Below are positions 50,730 to 60,350 of a stretch of DNA of 64,000 nucleotides, one piece after another (position 1 is the first letter of the stretch; the number at the start of each line of letters is the position of its first letter). The notes under the pieces were generated by a model. That model was not told the origin of the DNA, did no database searches, and worked only from the letters and a program-made list of their open reading frames with translations. Position numbers and translations under genes: made by a program. Source of the stretch: Algoriphagus aquaeductus (GTDB lineage: Bacteria; Bacteroidota; Bacteroidia; Cytophagales; Cyclobacteriaceae); NCBI RefSeq assembly GCF_003253485.1, contig NZ_QKTX01000003.1, forward strand, positions 354,706 through 418,705. Direction: 5' to 3'.

Positions 50730-51844
50730 CTTACGAGAACTTGTACAAAATCTACATCATATCCGGCGAGCGGTCTGGAGATCTACACGCTTCGAACTTG
50801 GTTTTAGCACTCAAGGGATTCAATCCTACACTCCAATTTCGAGGCATGGGTGGAAGCTATTCCAAAGAAGCCGGAGTAGACTTGGCTGTCGACTATTCTG
50901 AAGTGGCGCTGATGGGTTTTTTGGAAGTTTTGTTGGGCTTTCGGAAAGTTCTTAACTATCTCAATCGGGTCAAGAAGGACCTTTTGGAATTTAAGCCAGA
51001 TGCCTTGATTTTGGTCGACTATGGTGGGTTCAACATGAAAATTGCCGCCTTTGCGAAGCAAAATGGAATCCCGGTCCATTACTACATCCCGCCGAAAGTC
51101 TGGGCTTGGAATCAAAAGCGAGCTCTAAAACTGAAGCAAATCACCGATCAGATTTATTCCATTCTTCCTTTTGAACCTGAATTTTTCGCCAAGTTTGGAA
51201 TGGAGGTTCACTATGTGGGTAATCCGCTTTTGGATGAGATTCGCAAGTTTAAACCTCATGATTTTTTCTTTCAGAAGAACGAACTGAGCTACCAACCCAT
51301 TATAGCATTACTTCCGGGAAGTAGAAAACAGGAAATAGAGGCCATGTTGGATCGGATGATCGCTTTGGTAAAGGAATTTCCCAACGCTCAATTTGTCATT
51401 GCGGGAGTGGAAAGTTTACCTGCCTCGGTTTATAAACCTGCCAAAAAAGCAGGTATTAAGCTGGTGTTTAATCAAACTTACGATTTGCTTTCTCATGCGA
51501 CAGCGGCTGTGGTTACTTCAGGTACAGCGACTTTGGAAACAGCCCTTTTTCGAGTTCCGCAGATCGTGGTCTATCGAACATCTTCTGTTTCCTATCAGAT
51601 CGCCAAACGGCTGATCCGTGTACCCTTTATTTCCTTGCCCAATCTTATTGCAGGAAAAGAAGTGGTGAAAGAATTGATCCAGGAGGATTTTTCGGTCGAA
51701 AATCTACGTGCAGAACTTCAGCGGATATTCACCGATGTGGTGTACAAAGGAAATATGCTTCAAGGCTACGATTTGATCCGTGAAAAGATAGGGGAGGAGT
51801 CAGCCTCAGAGCGGACGGCTAGAATCATTCTAGGTAAAATTTGA
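50693..51844 (+). CDS. lpxB: Lipid-A-disaccharide synthase
   Basis: GT19 enzyme joining UDP-2,3-diacylglucosamine and lipid X. Up to 383 residues. Conserved segments: ISGERSGDLHASN near the start, MGGSYSKEAG, VDYGGFNMKIA, PPKVWAWNQKR, LLPGSRKQEIEAM and VTSGTATLETALF. The start is uncertain. The annotated ATG overlaps the upstream gene, but codons 5-13 are repeat-arm sequence; homology begins around YKIYIISGE, so a TTG at 50741 could be the older start. Confidence 0.93.
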   Translation: MNESTTYNSLFTTYENLYKIYIISGERSGDLHASNLVLALKGFNPTLQFRGMGGSYSKEAGVDLAVDYSEVALMGFLEVLLGFRKVLNYLNRVKKDLLEFKPDALILVDYGGFNMKIAAFAKQNGIPVHYYIPPKVWAWNQKRALKLKQITDQIYSILPFEPEFFAKFGMEVHYVGNPLLDEIRKFKPHDFFFQKNELSYQPIIALLPGSRKQEIEAMLDRMIALVKEFPNAQFVIAGVESLPASVYKPAKKAGIKLVFNQTYDLLSHATAAVVTSGTATLETALFRVPQIVVYRTSSVSYQIAKRLIRVPFISLPNLIAGKEVVKELIQEDFSVENLRAELQRIFTDVVYKGNMLQGYDLIREKIGEESASERTARIILGKI

Positions 51845-51872
51845 TTCCTTAACAGGCCTCGAAAATGGAAAT

Positions 51873-51907
51873 AAAACAAAACCCCGACTTTGCCGGGGTT
51901 TTGTTTT
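51873..51907. terminator. Bidirectional terminator between lpxB and clpX
   Basis: AAAACAAAACCCCG (51873-51886) pairs perfectly with CGGGGTTTTGTTTT (51894-51907). It ends both convergent units. Confidence 0.9.
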
Positions 51908-53129
51908 AGGCGACTTGAAGCCGTTTGAATTTAGATTTGTCAAATTGTGATTTTGCATATTCTTCATCGATGACCAATTCTTTGATACTGTCATCTGAGG
52001 GGAGCTCATACATCGCGTCGGTGATGATGGCTTCGCAAATAGAGCGTAATCCTCGAGCACCAAGGTTGTACTCTACCGCTTTGTCCACAATGAAGTCCAA
52101 CGCGCTGTCTTCAAACTTCAAGGTCACCCCTTCCATTGCTATTAGCTTGGTGTATTGCTTTACCAAAGCATTTTTTGGCTCTGTCAGGATTCTCTTTAGT
52201 GCTTCCTTATGCAGGGGATCCAAGTGGGTTAAGACCGGTAGTCTTCCGATCAATTCAGGAATTAAGCCGAAAGCTTTCAAGTCCTGGGCAGTGACGTATT
52301 GAAGCAGATTTTCCCGGTCAGCAGCCAGGCTGCCTTTAGTTTTACTGAATCCCATCGGTTGCGTATTTAGTCGCTTTCCAATGTGTCGGGCAATTCCGTC
52401 AAAAGCACCTCCGCAGATGAAAAGAATGTTTTCAGTGTTCACTGCAATCATTTTTTGATCCGGATGCTTTCTTCCTCCCTGTGGGGGTACATTGACTACT
52501 GTTCCCTCCAAGAGTTTAAGCATTGCCTGTTGTACTCCTTCCCCGCTTACATCACGGGTTATGGAAGGATTGTCGGACTTGCGGGCGATTTTGTCGATTT
52601 CGTCAATATAGACAATGCCTCGCTCAGCAGCTTCCACATTGTAGTCAGCAGCTTGCAAGAGCCTTGTCAGGATACTTTCCACATCTTCGCCTACATATCC
52701 TGCTTCCGTTAAAACTGTAGCATCAGCGATACAGAATGGTACTTCAAGAATTTTGGCCAAGGTTTTGGCTAAATAGGTCTTACCCGTCCCTGTATCGCCC
52801 ACCATGATGATGTTGGATTTTTCAATCTTGATTTCATCATGATCCTCTTTCTGCTGAAGTCGCTTGTAGTGGTTATAAACCGCCACAGTAAGGACTTTTT
52901 TGGCATCTTCTTGTCCGATCACATATTGATCAAGGTAAGAAGTCAGCTCTTTTGGTTTTTTAAGTTTGAACTTGGGTTTAGAAGCTGTTTTTTTTGTTTT
53001 TTCCTCTTCACCCAAAATGAGATGCGCCTGATCGATGCAGAAATTACAGATATGGGCAGATATGCCCGATACCATGAGGTCTACGTCTTTTTTATTTCTG
53101 CCGCAAAAGGAGCAAGTTACTTGAACCAT
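51906..53129 (-). CDS. clpX: ClpX ATP-dependent unfoldase
   Basis: 407 residues. N-terminal zinc-binding domain with CSFCGRN and ICNFC; Walker [12 protein letters not shown], Walker [12 protein letters not shown], the pore loop [14 protein letters not shown]-type loop and sensor motif. It unfolds ssrA-tagged and other substrates for ClpP. The start codon shares a base with the clpP stop (TAATG), consistent with the clpPX operon. Confidence 0.97.
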   Translation of the reverse strand: MVQVTCSFCGRNKKDVDLMVSGISAHICNFCIDQAHLILGEEEKTKKTASKPKFKLKKPKELTSYLDQYVIGQEDAKKVLTVAVYNHYKRLQQKEDHDEIKIEKSNIIMVGDTGTGKTYLAKTLAKILEVPFCIADATVLTEAGYVGEDVESILTRLLQAADYNVEAAERGIVYIDEIDKIARKSDNPSITRDVSGEGVQQAMLKLLEGTVVNVPPQGGRKHPDQKMIAVNTENILFICGGAFDGIARHIGKRLNTQPMGFSKTKGSLAADRENLLQYVTAQDLKAFGLIPELIGRLPVLTHLDPLHKEALKRILTEPKNALVKQYTKLIAMEGVTLKFEDSALDFIVDKAVEYNLGARGLRSICEAIITDAMYELPSDDSIKELVIDEEYAKSQFDKSKFKRLQVA

Positions 53130-53803
53130 TATTTAGATTTTTTTACCAGTACTTCATCAATCAGACCATATTCTTTGGCTTCAGGTGCCCTCAACCAATA
53201 ATCACGGTCTGAGTCTCTTTCGATTTCCTCAAAAGTTTTTCCGGTATGGTTTGCCAAGATTTGATACAATTCCTGTCTCATAGCCAGAATCAGCTTCAGA
53301 GAGATTTCCATGTCTTTGGATTGGCCTTGCATTCCTCCAGATGGCTGGTGGATCATTACTCGGGAATGTTGGAGTGCAGATCGTTTGTCTTTGGCTCCGC
53401 CCGCAAGCAATACTGCGCCCATTGATGCGGCGATACCAGTACAGATGGTTGCAACATCCGGACCGATATACTGCATCGTATCATAAATGCCTAGCCCTGC
53501 AGTCACAGAACCTCCAGGACTGTTGATGTAAAGAAGTACATCTTTTTTGGAATCTACAGATTCGAGAAAAAGAAGCTGTGCGATAATTATGTTGGCAATA
53601 TGATCGTCAACAGGTGTTCCCAAAAATATGATCCGATCCATGATCAATCTTGAGAAAACGTCGATCTCCCTAAAGTTGGATGGACGCTCCTCGATGACTG
53701 CCCGGGTCATATTTTCAATATGGGTAGTGTATTGGTCAAATGCCGTCCCGCTTACGCCTTGGTTATGAATGGCGTACTTTCTGAATTCTTCTTTGTTGAT
53801 CAT
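53129..53803 (-). CDS. clpP: ClpP protease subunit
   Basis: 224 residues from [19 protein letters not shown]; a further ATG eight codons upstream is less likely. Catalytic Ser in [12 protein letters not shown], His in [10 protein letters not shown], Asp in [24 protein letters not shown] is the oxyanion/handle region. Forms the tetradecameric chamber with ClpX. Located between tig and clpX as in many bacteria. Confidence 0.97.
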   Translation of the reverse strand: MINKEEFRKYAIHNQGVSGTAFDQYTTHIENMTRAVIEERPSNFREIDVFSRLIMDRIIFLGTPVDDHIANIIIAQLLFLESVDSKKDVLLYINSPGGSVTAGLGIYDTMQYIGPDVATICTGIAASMGAVLLAGGAKDKRSALQHSRVMIHQPSGGMQGQSKDMEISLKLILAMRQELYQILANHTGKTFEEIERDSDRDYWLRAPEAKEYGLIDEVLVKKSK

Positions 53804-53831
53804 TGTTGAGTTTGTTGTGGTGAACAAAAAT

Positions 53832-53859
53832 AAAAAAGTCCTTTAAAAAAGGACTTTTC
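53832..53859 (-). terminator. Hairpin between tig and clpP
   Basis: AAAAGTCC (53834-53841) pairs with GGACTTTT (53851-53858) with A/T runs on both sides. It may separate tig from clpPX or attenuate read-through. Confidence 0.7.
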
Positions 53860-53880
53860 AATATTAGCTCTAAAATCGAA

Positions 53881-55209
53881 TTACTTCTCCAAAAGTTCCT
53901 TGAATTCATCTATGGAGATTTTCTTTTCTTCCAAATCGATTTTCTCCTGGACTAAGGCAAGTACTTTATCATTTTGTACAGACGTCAACATGTTCATGTA
54001 GTTTTGTCCGTCGTTACCCTTAAGGTAATTGTCTACAAAAACATCCATGCTGGCCTCAAGTTGAGCACCAAGTCCAGAGGAAGCGAATTGTTCGCGGATC
54101 ATTTCCTTGGTTTTCTCAATCACATCCTCATGTTCTGCCTGCACGCCATTGTCTTTTGCAATCTGATTAGAAATCAAGGACCAGGTCAACTGCTTGGCAT
54201 AGATCGGATATTCATTTTCAACATCCGCTTCAGATACTTTTCCTTCATTTGCTCTTAGCAACCATTCTTTAAGGAAATCATCCGGTAAAGCAATTGACGC
54301 TTTTTCTACCAAAACCTTTTTAAGCTCCTCTTCAGTGAATACTTTGGATTCACGAGTATAGGATCCTTGTAAGGTTTCCTTTACTTTATTGATGAATTCT
54401 TCTTCTGATTTTACCTGATCTGGACCGAAAATTTTGTCAAAAAAGTCTTGATCTAGCGTTGCGTCAGTGGTTCGATTTATATTTTGAACAGTGAAAGTCA
54501 AAGCGCCAGCCACATTTGAAATTTCATCCTCTGACAAACCAAAAGCGGTCGACCACTCTTCTTTTTTCACTTCTTTGGAGTCAAATTCTACCACAGCTTC
54601 TTTAGCGATGCCTGTGAATTTTCCGGCCAGTTTCTTGGAGATTTTGGAAGTGTCCAAGGATAAAGTCTTGGTAAACTCACCTTCTTTGGAAGCCAAATCA
54701 CCATAGATGAAGTCCCCAACTTCGGATGTTTCTGGATTTGAATTTTCTCCATATTGAGACTTCAGGTTGTCAAGAGTTTCATTGACAAGTTTATCATCGA
54801 CCAAGATGGTGTATTTTGTTCCTTTGATGGAGTTGTCCAGAGTCAATCCAATGGTGTCTACAAATCCGATTTTGTATTCGAATTCAAATTCTTTTTGGGT
54901 TTTCCAATCAATGGAATCATCTCCTTTTTCGACAGGAAGTGGTTCTCCCAAAATTTTGAAAGTTTGCTCTTTAAGATAGGTATTCAGAGATTCACCCAAT
55001 ATCGCGTTGATTTCGTCTACTAAAAGGGAAATACCATACATGTTTTTCACCATGGATATGGGGGCTTTTCCAGGACGGAATCCTCTGATCACGGCTTTTT
55101 TTGCGTAGTCCTTTAGTTTGGCGTCAACCTTTGGTTGATAATCTGCTTCTATTAGTTTAATTTTAATGGAAGCTTGATTTGCTGAATGCTTGTCTAATGT
55201 AATTTCCAA
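53881..55209 (-). CDS. tig: Trigger factor
   Basis: 442 residues. The ribosome-binding motif is GFRPGKAP (about residues 45-52) in an N-terminal domain; a FKBP-like domain and a long helical C-terminal arm follow. It is the ribosome-bound chaperone of nascent chains. The PPIase domain looks shortened and divergent, as in other Bacteroidota. Precedes clpP on the same strand. Confidence 0.9.
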   Translation of the reverse strand: MEITLDKHSANQASIKIKLIEADYQPKVDAKLKDYAKKAVIRGFRPGKAPISMVKNMYGISLLVDEINAILGESLNTYLKEQTFKILGEPLPVEKGDDSIDWKTQKEFEFEYKIGFVDTIGLTLDNSIKGTKYTILVDDKLVNETLDNLKSQYGENSNPETSEVGDFIYGDLASKEGEFTKTLSLDTSKISKKLAGKFTGIAKEAVVEFDSKEVKKEEWSTAFGLSEDEISNVAGALTFTVQNINRTTDATLDQDFFDKIFGPDQVKSEEEFINKVKETLQGSYTRESKVFTEEELKKVLVEKASIALPDDFLKEWLLRANEGKVSEADVENEYPIYAKQLTWSLISNQIAKDNGVQAEHEDVIEKTKEMIREQFASSGLGAQLEASMDVFVDNYLKGNDGQNYMNMLTSVQNDKVLALVQEKIDLEEKKISIDEFKELLEK

Positions 55210-55300
55210 GGTGTATCGAATTAAACAGATGTTGAACTAAAAACCCCCAATCGCTTTCCTGTCTGATCAAAACAGTGGAGTGATTGAGGGCTTGTGTTGT

Positions 55301-55381
55301 GCGGATAGAGGGACTCGAACCCCCATGCCTCGCGGCGCTAGATCCTAAGTCTAGTGCGTCTACCAATTTCGCCACATCCGC
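55301..55381 (-). tRNA. tRNA-Leu (anticodon UAG)
   Basis: 81 nt. The acceptor stem GCGGATG/TATCCGC closes the molecule with one non-canonical pair; D arm GCGAAATTGGTAGACGC; anticodon stem CTAGA/TCTAG with loop CTTAGGA giving anticodon UAG; long class II variable arm; T arm GGGGGTTCGAGTCCCTC. CCA is not encoded. Lies upstream of tig, in the same direction. Confidence 0.95.
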
Positions 55382-55552
55382 ATTGGATTCAATTAGTGCG
55401 AGAATATTTGATCTAAATGCTCTCTGTTTCTAATTGTGGTTGCAAAGGTAAAGACATATTCTAATTTTTCGCAACTCAGTGAAAAAAAAATTCTGAAAAA
55501 TGCGGAATCAAGTGAATTCACCCCCAAATTTGAATTAAAAATTCCCCCTCCA

Positions 55553-57769
55553 ATGATCCAAGTGGATATCGAAGAAGAAAGAAAAGAGATTCTTAAACGT
55601 TACCGTAGGCTTTTAAGACAAGCCAAGCCAATCCTAAAGCCTGGCGATACCAAACTGATCAAGAAAGCCTTCAATATCTCTTTGGAAGCCCATAAGGATA
55701 TGCGAAGAAAATCGGGTGAACCATACATTTATCACCCGCTCGAGGTTGCGTTGGTTTGTGTGGAAGAAATTGGGTTGGGGACCACTTCCATCATTGCTGC
55801 GCTATTGCATGATGTGGTGGAGGATACCGATATGGAGTTGGAGGATATCGAAAAGGAATTTGGTCATAAGGTGATGACCATCATTGATGGTTTGACAAAA
55901 ATTTCCGGGGTATTTGAGTATGGAAGTTCTCAACAGGCTGAAAACTTCCGGAAAATGCTACTTACGCTTTCAGATGATGTCCGAGTGATCCTGATCAAGT
56001 TAGCGGATAGGCTTAACAACATGAGGACGCTCTCCAGTATGCAAAGGCATAAGCAACTGAAAATTGCTTCTGAAACGATGTATTTGTACGCGCCCTTAGC
56101 CCACCGTCTGGGGCTCTATGCCATCAAATCCGAATTGGAGGACTTATATCTCAAATACACCGATACGGAGACCTATAAAGACATCGTCAAAAAGATCAAT
56201 GAATCTAAGAGTTACAGAAATAAGTTTATCAAGAGTTTTATCCAGCCTATAGAAGATGAATTGACAAAACAGGGGTTTAGGTTTGCAATCAAGGGTCGCC
56301 CCAAATCGGTATACTCCATCTATAATAAGATGAAGAAGCAGGGGATTCCATTTGAGGAGGTATATGATTTGTTTGCTGTCCGAATCATTTTGGATAGTGA
56401 ATTGGAAAACGAAAAGGCAGATTGTTGGCAGGTTTACTCTATAGTGACTGATTTTTATCGGCCCAATCCAGATCGATTGCGAGATTGGATCAGTACCCCT
56501 AGATCCAATGGATATGAGTCCTTGCATACTACAGTAATGAGCAACACAGGGCAATGGGTAGAGGTCCAGATCCGTACCAATCGAATGGACGAAATTGCAG
56601 AGCGCGGATATGCTGCCCATTGGAAATATAAAGACAGAGACTCTTCAGGGAAATCGGGTTCTGGGCTTGACGAATGGATCAATCAAGTAAGGAGCATGCT
56701 GGAGTCCAATGATGGAAATGCGATTGAGTTTATGGACGATTTCCGTGGTAATCTTTTTCACGATGAAGTTTTTGTGTTTACTCCGAAAGGAGATCTAAAA
56801 GTGTTGCCATATGGAGCTTCGGCCTTGGATTTTGCTTTTGAAATCCACACAGAAGTAGGAGCGAAATGTATTGGAGCCAAGGTGAACCAGCGGCTCGTCC
56901 CGATTACGCACAAATTAAAAAACGGAGATCAGGTCGAGATCTTAACATCCAATAAGCAAAAGCCCACTGAGGATTGGCTCCATCAAGTGGTAACTTCTCG
57001 GGCCAAAGCCAAAATTAAAGATGCACTTAGAGAAGAGAAAAAATCAGCCGTAATGGATGGCCGTGAAATCGTCCAGCGAAAGTTAAAGGCGATGAAACTT
57101 GATTTTTCTTCGGAGGTAATCGAGCAACTCAGAGCGTATTTCGAACTCAAAACTGCCAATGAATTTTATTATCGAGTAGGAAAAGGGGTCATTGATCCTA
57201 CCTCAATTAAGTCATTTAAAGATTTCAAGGAAAATCAAAAGCTAAAATCCAAAACCACAGAAAAAGTAAAAGACGAGTCCACTTTTACCAAGGAAATCAA
57301 AAACCTCAAAGGGCCTGATCATGATCAGCTTTTAATCGGTGAGGATATGGATGTGGTAGATTATATCCTAGCCAAATGTTGTAATCCTATTCCTGGTGAT
57401 GATGTGTTTGGTTTTGTGACGGTCAATGAAGGAATCAAGATTCACAGGACTTCCTGCCCGAATGCGCTCGAACTACTTTCCAACCATGGCAACCGAGTCA
57501 TCAAAGCAAGATGGACCAGTCAAAAGGAAATCGCGTTCTTGGCAGGCCTTAGGATTTTGGGTACAGACCGGGTAGGTTTGATCAATGATGTGACCAAGGT
57601 GATTTCCAATGAACTCAAAGTGAATATGAGATCCATTACAGTGGATTCAGACGCAGGGATTTTCGAAGGATCGATCAAATTGTACGTCAACAGTACCGAA
57701 CATCTAGACCACCTGATCAAAAATCTTCATCAGGTAGAAGGCATCATCAAGGTTACCCGCTTTGACTGA
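55553..57769 (+). CDS. RelA/SpoT-family (p)ppGpp synthetase/hydrolase
   Basis: 738 residues from MIQVDIEEERKEILKRYRRL; the open frame starts 39 codons earlier at a GTG but that part looks like leader sequence. HD hydrolase domain with ALLHDVVEDTD; synthetase domain with GRPKSVYSIYNKMKKQG, YDLFAVRII and GYESLHTTV; TGS domain (VFTPKGDLKVLPYGASALDF), a zinc-finger-like CCNPIPGDDVFGFV, and a C-terminal ACT domain. Both enzymatic domains look intact, so it is likely the bifunctional Rel-type enzyme controlling the stringent response. Confidence 0.95.
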   Translation: MIQVDIEEERKEILKRYRRLLRQAKPILKPGDTKLIKKAFNISLEAHKDMRRKSGEPYIYHPLEVALVCVEEIGLGTTSIIAALLHDVVEDTDMELEDIEKEFGHKVMTIIDGLTKISGVFEYGSSQQAENFRKMLLTLSDDVRVILIKLADRLNNMRTLSSMQRHKQLKIASETMYLYAPLAHRLGLYAIKSELEDLYLKYTDTETYKDIVKKINESKSYRNKFIKSFIQPIEDELTKQGFRFAIKGRPKSVYSIYNKMKKQGIPFEEVYDLFAVRIILDSELENEKADCWQVYSIVTDFYRPNPDRLRDWISTPRSNGYESLHTTVMSNTGQWVEVQIRTNRMDEIAERGYAAHWKYKDRDSSGKSGSGLDEWINQVRSMLESNDGNAIEFMDDFRGNLFHDEVFVFTPKGDLKVLPYGASALDFAFEIHTEVGAKCIGAKVNQRLVPITHKLKNGDQVEILTSNKQKPTEDWLHQVVTSRAKAKIKDALREEKKSAVMDGREIVQRKLKAMKLDFSSEVIEQLRAYFELKTANEFYYRVGKGVIDPTSIKSFKDFKENQKLKSKTTEKVKDESTFTKEIKNLKGPDHDQLLIGEDMDVVDYILAKCCNPIPGDDVFGFVTVNEGIKIHRTSCPNALELLSNHGNRVIKARWTSQKEIAFLAGLRILGTDRVGLINDVTKVISNELKVNMRSITVDSDAGIFEGSIKLYVNSTEHLDHLIKNLHQVEGIIKVTRFD

Positions 57770-57796
57770 AGTGAATCTTTTCTAGGTCATAAAAGT

Positions 57797-57804
57797 TATA
57801 TTTG
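57797..57804 (+). promoter_or_regulatory. -7 promoter motif upstream of the Fur-family gene
   Basis: TATATTTG matches TAnnTTTG exactly, 16 nt before the chosen start codon. A -33 element is not evident. Confidence 0.45.
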
Positions 57805-57819
57805 GAAAAAAACAGGAAG

Positions 57820-58290
57820 ATGTCTTTGAATACCTCCCATTTCGAAGAAGTAAAGAAAATATTCACTGCTTATCTCGAGACCCAAAAGCTCAGGAAAACA
57901 CCTGAGCGCTATGCGATTTTGGAAGAAATTTACACTCGGACAGGACATTTTGATGTAGAGGGCCTTTACATCAGTATGAAAAATAAAAACTACCGGGTAA
58001 GTAGGGCAACTGTATACAACACCCTCGATCTTTTAGTAGAATGTGATTTGGTGACCAAACACCAATTTGGAAAGAACCTCGCTCAATTTGAAAAATCATA
58101 CGGATACAAACAGCATGATCACCTCATCTGTGTCGATTGCAATAAGGTCTTGGAGTTTTGTGATCCTCGAATCCAAAATATTCAGAACACCGTTGGGGAA
58201 ATTCTAAACTTTAGTGTGCTACACCATTCTCTTATTTTGTATGGAAACTGTCAAAAACCGGACTGTGCAAACAAAATTGAAAATGGATGA
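57820..58290 (+). CDS. Fur-family transcriptional regulator
   Basis: 156 residues from [18 protein letters not shown]-binding winged helix: [16 protein letters not shown] and [15 protein letters not shown]. Metal-binding and structural residues: [17 protein letters not shown] (Cys-x2-Cys and His) and C-terminal CQKPDC. Could be Fur, PerR or Zur; the residues visible do not decide. It lies 50 nt after the Rel enzyme gene on the same strand, but has its own -7 motif. Confidence 0.9.
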   Translation: MSLNTSHFEEVKKIFTAYLETQKLRKTPERYAILEEIYTRTGHFDVEGLYISMKNKNYRVSRATVYNTLDLLVECDLVTKHQFGKNLAQFEKSYGYKQHDHLICVDCNKVLEFCDPRIQNIQNTVGEILNFSVLHHSLILYGNCQKPDCANKIENG

Positions 58291-58510
58291 AATAGAAGGG
58301 GCTACTCGAGTTTGAAGAATTAACCCTCAAGAGGAGTAAAAAGTAAAAAGAGTTTTGACTATTCTTAATCAGATAGTTTAAAATAAAAAATATAAAGATG
58401 AAATGCCCATGAGAAAATGCTTCTCACACAGGGGAATGATTATCCGGGGCATTCTCCCGATGAAAGATCGGGACAGGCTATCTGGCCATTAAAAATCAAA
58501 TTATAAACAG

Positions 58511-58852
58511 ATGAAATTGAATTATTCCCAAGATCGGGACGATAAGGCCCACTACTTGTTAATTGAAGGAGATTTGATTGGCGATGAGGTAGGCCCAAAG
58601 CTGGTTGAGATAGTATCTGATGTGATTCAGGCGGGAGGAAGAACCTTCGTGATAGATTTGAGCAAGGTCAGGTACATAAGTTCAAGCGGAATTGGTCTTC
58701 TTATTACCATGCTGACAAAAATGAGGAATGTAGGTGGTGAGGTTTTTTTGACGGCGCCATCGGACCATGTCAAAAAACTTTTGATCATCACCAAACTCAA
58801 TAATATTTTTTCTGTGTTTGATTCGATCGAAGATTTCAGAAATAAAAACTAA
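58511..58852 (+). CDS. STAS-domain anti-sigma factor antagonist-like protein
   Basis: 113 residues, single STAS domain. VIDLSKVRYISSSGIGLLIT carries the Ser-Ser cluster that kinases phosphorylate in SpoIIAA-type antagonists. No partner kinase or sigma factor gene is adjacent. The 220-bp gap before it has no recognisable gene. Confidence 0.88.
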   Translation: MKLNYSQDRDDKAHYLLIEGDLIGDEVGPKLVEIVSDVIQAGGRTFVIDLSKVRYISSSGIGLLITMLTKMRNVGGEVFLTAPSDHVKKLLIITKLNNIFSVFDSIEDFRNKN

Positions 58853-58857
58853 TCCTG

Positions 58858-58878
58858 AGCCCCGAGAGGGGCTTTTTT
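58858..58878 (+). terminator. Terminator after the STAS gene
   Basis: AGCCCC GAGA GGGGCT followed by six T. A compact intrinsic terminator. Confidence 0.9.
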
Positions 58879-58990
58879 AATCAGTTGAATTTGTGCTGGA
58901 GAATAAATAGTTTTTTTCCCTTGGTTTTCTTTGCCCTAATCGCAAATTTCGGCCTTTAAAAACTCTTATAAAGCTTAGAATTCGCATCAA

Positions 58991-60262
58991 ATGAAGATGG
59001 ATGTATTGCTGGGTCTCCAGTGGGGAGATGAAGGAAAAGGTAAAATTGTAGACGTGTTGGCTCCTCAATATGAGGTGGTTGCCCGCTTTCAGGGTGGTCC
59101 TAATGCTGGACACACGCTTGAATTTGACGGGATCAAGCACGTGCTGCATCAGATTCCTTCAGGGATTTTCCGCTCCCAAATCCTGAATATTATTGGTAAT
59201 GGGGTGGTTTTGGACCCGATTATTCTCAAAAAAGAAATTGAGGGTTTGGGTAAATTTTCCATCGATTACCGGAAGAACCTGGTTATTTCCAAAAAAGCCA
59301 CCATCATCATTCCAACCCATAAATTATTGGATGCTGCATACGAACAAGCCAAAGGAGATAAAAAAATCGGTTCTACTCTCAAAGGAATTGGGCCGACCTA
59401 TCAAGATAAAATCGGACGTTCAGCTTTGAGGATTGGGGATATTTTAAGTCCAGATTTTAATGAAAAATATCATACCCTCCTGGATAAGCATAAGACCACA
59501 CTTTCATTCTACAATCATCCGTTGGATAAACTGGAGGAGATGGAAAGTCAGTTTTTTGAAGCGATTGAGTTTGTGAAAACGCTCAATTTGATCGATAGCG
59601 AATATGTGGTCAATGATGCCCTGAAAGCTGAAAAAAGAATCCTCGCTGAAGGTGCTCAGGGGTCTTTGTTGGATGTGGATTTTGGAAGTTATCCTTTTGT
59701 GACCAGTTCCAATACCATGACTGCCGGAGCCTGTACAGGACTGGGGGTTGCTCCATCTCGGATTGGGGAGGTGTTTGGAATTTTTAAGGCCTATTGTACG
59801 CGGGTTGGGAGTGGTCCTTTTCCAACAGAATTATTTGATGAAACAGGAGAGGCCATGCGTAAGGAAGGGAATGAGTTTGGAAGTACAACCGGAAGGCCAA
59901 GAAGGTGTGGCTGGCTGGACCTACCATCGCTCAAGTATTCGATCATGATCAATGGGGTTACCCAGCTTTTTATGATGAAAGCAGATGTACTTAATATTTT
60001 CGAGGAAATCAAGATTTGTACCCATTATGAGCTGCCTACCGGAGAAGTGATTGACAGATTGAGTTTTGAGATCACTGATATGGAGGTGAAGCCGGTTTAT
60101 AAAACCATGAAGGGTTGGTTTACTTCCCTTGCAGATGTTAGGTCATATGATGAGTTTCCTTCAGAACTGAGGGACTATGTGTCGTTTCTGGAAAGCGAAT
60201 TGATGGTTCCAATTAAATTAGTTTCAGTTGGTCCCGATCGGGTCCAAACAATTATGAGATGA
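58991..60262 (+). CDS. purA: Adenylosuccinate synthetase
   Basis: 423 residues. GTP-dependent first committed step from IMP to AMP. LQWGDEGKGKIVD is the P-loop, GGPNAGHT the IMP/catalytic region, GSTLKGIGPTYQDK and EGAQGSLLDVDFG follow, and STTGRPRRCGWLD closes the active site. Complete and canonical. Confidence 0.97.
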   Translation: MKMDVLLGLQWGDEGKGKIVDVLAPQYEVVARFQGGPNAGHTLEFDGIKHVLHQIPSGIFRSQILNIIGNGVVLDPIILKKEIEGLGKFSIDYRKNLVISKKATIIIPTHKLLDAAYEQAKGDKKIGSTLKGIGPTYQDKIGRSALRIGDILSPDFNEKYHTLLDKHKTTLSFYNHPLDKLEEMESQFFEAIEFVKTLNLIDSEYVVNDALKAEKRILAEGAQGSLLDVDFGSYPFVTSSNTMTAGACTGLGVAPSRIGEVFGIFKAYCTRVGSGPFPTELFDETGEAMRKEGNEFGSTTGRPRRCGWLDLPSLKYSIMINGVTQLFMMKADVLNIFEEIKICTHYELPTGEVIDRLSFEITDMEVKPVYKTMKGWFTSLADVRSYDEFPSELRDYVSFLESELMVPIKLVSVGPDRVQTIMR

Positions 60263-60280
60263 TTTCTATTTTCTAATTCT

Positions 60281-60316
60281 AAAAGCTCTTGGTCTGAAAG
60301 ACGAAGAGCTTTTTTG
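60281..60316 (+). terminator. purA terminator
   Basis: AAAAGCTCTT (60281-60290) and AAGAGCTTTT (60304-60313) with a T-run. Perfect 10-bp stem. Confidence 0.9.
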
Positions 60317-60350
60317 TTTTTAGGGTGCTTCTGATTTTATTTATAGGATA

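Noticed and set aside
55436..55552. 39-codon GTG-started extension of the RelA/SpoT gene
   Set aside because: The segment reads like leader DNA and lacks similarity to RSH N-termini; MIQVDIEEERKEIL is the natural start.
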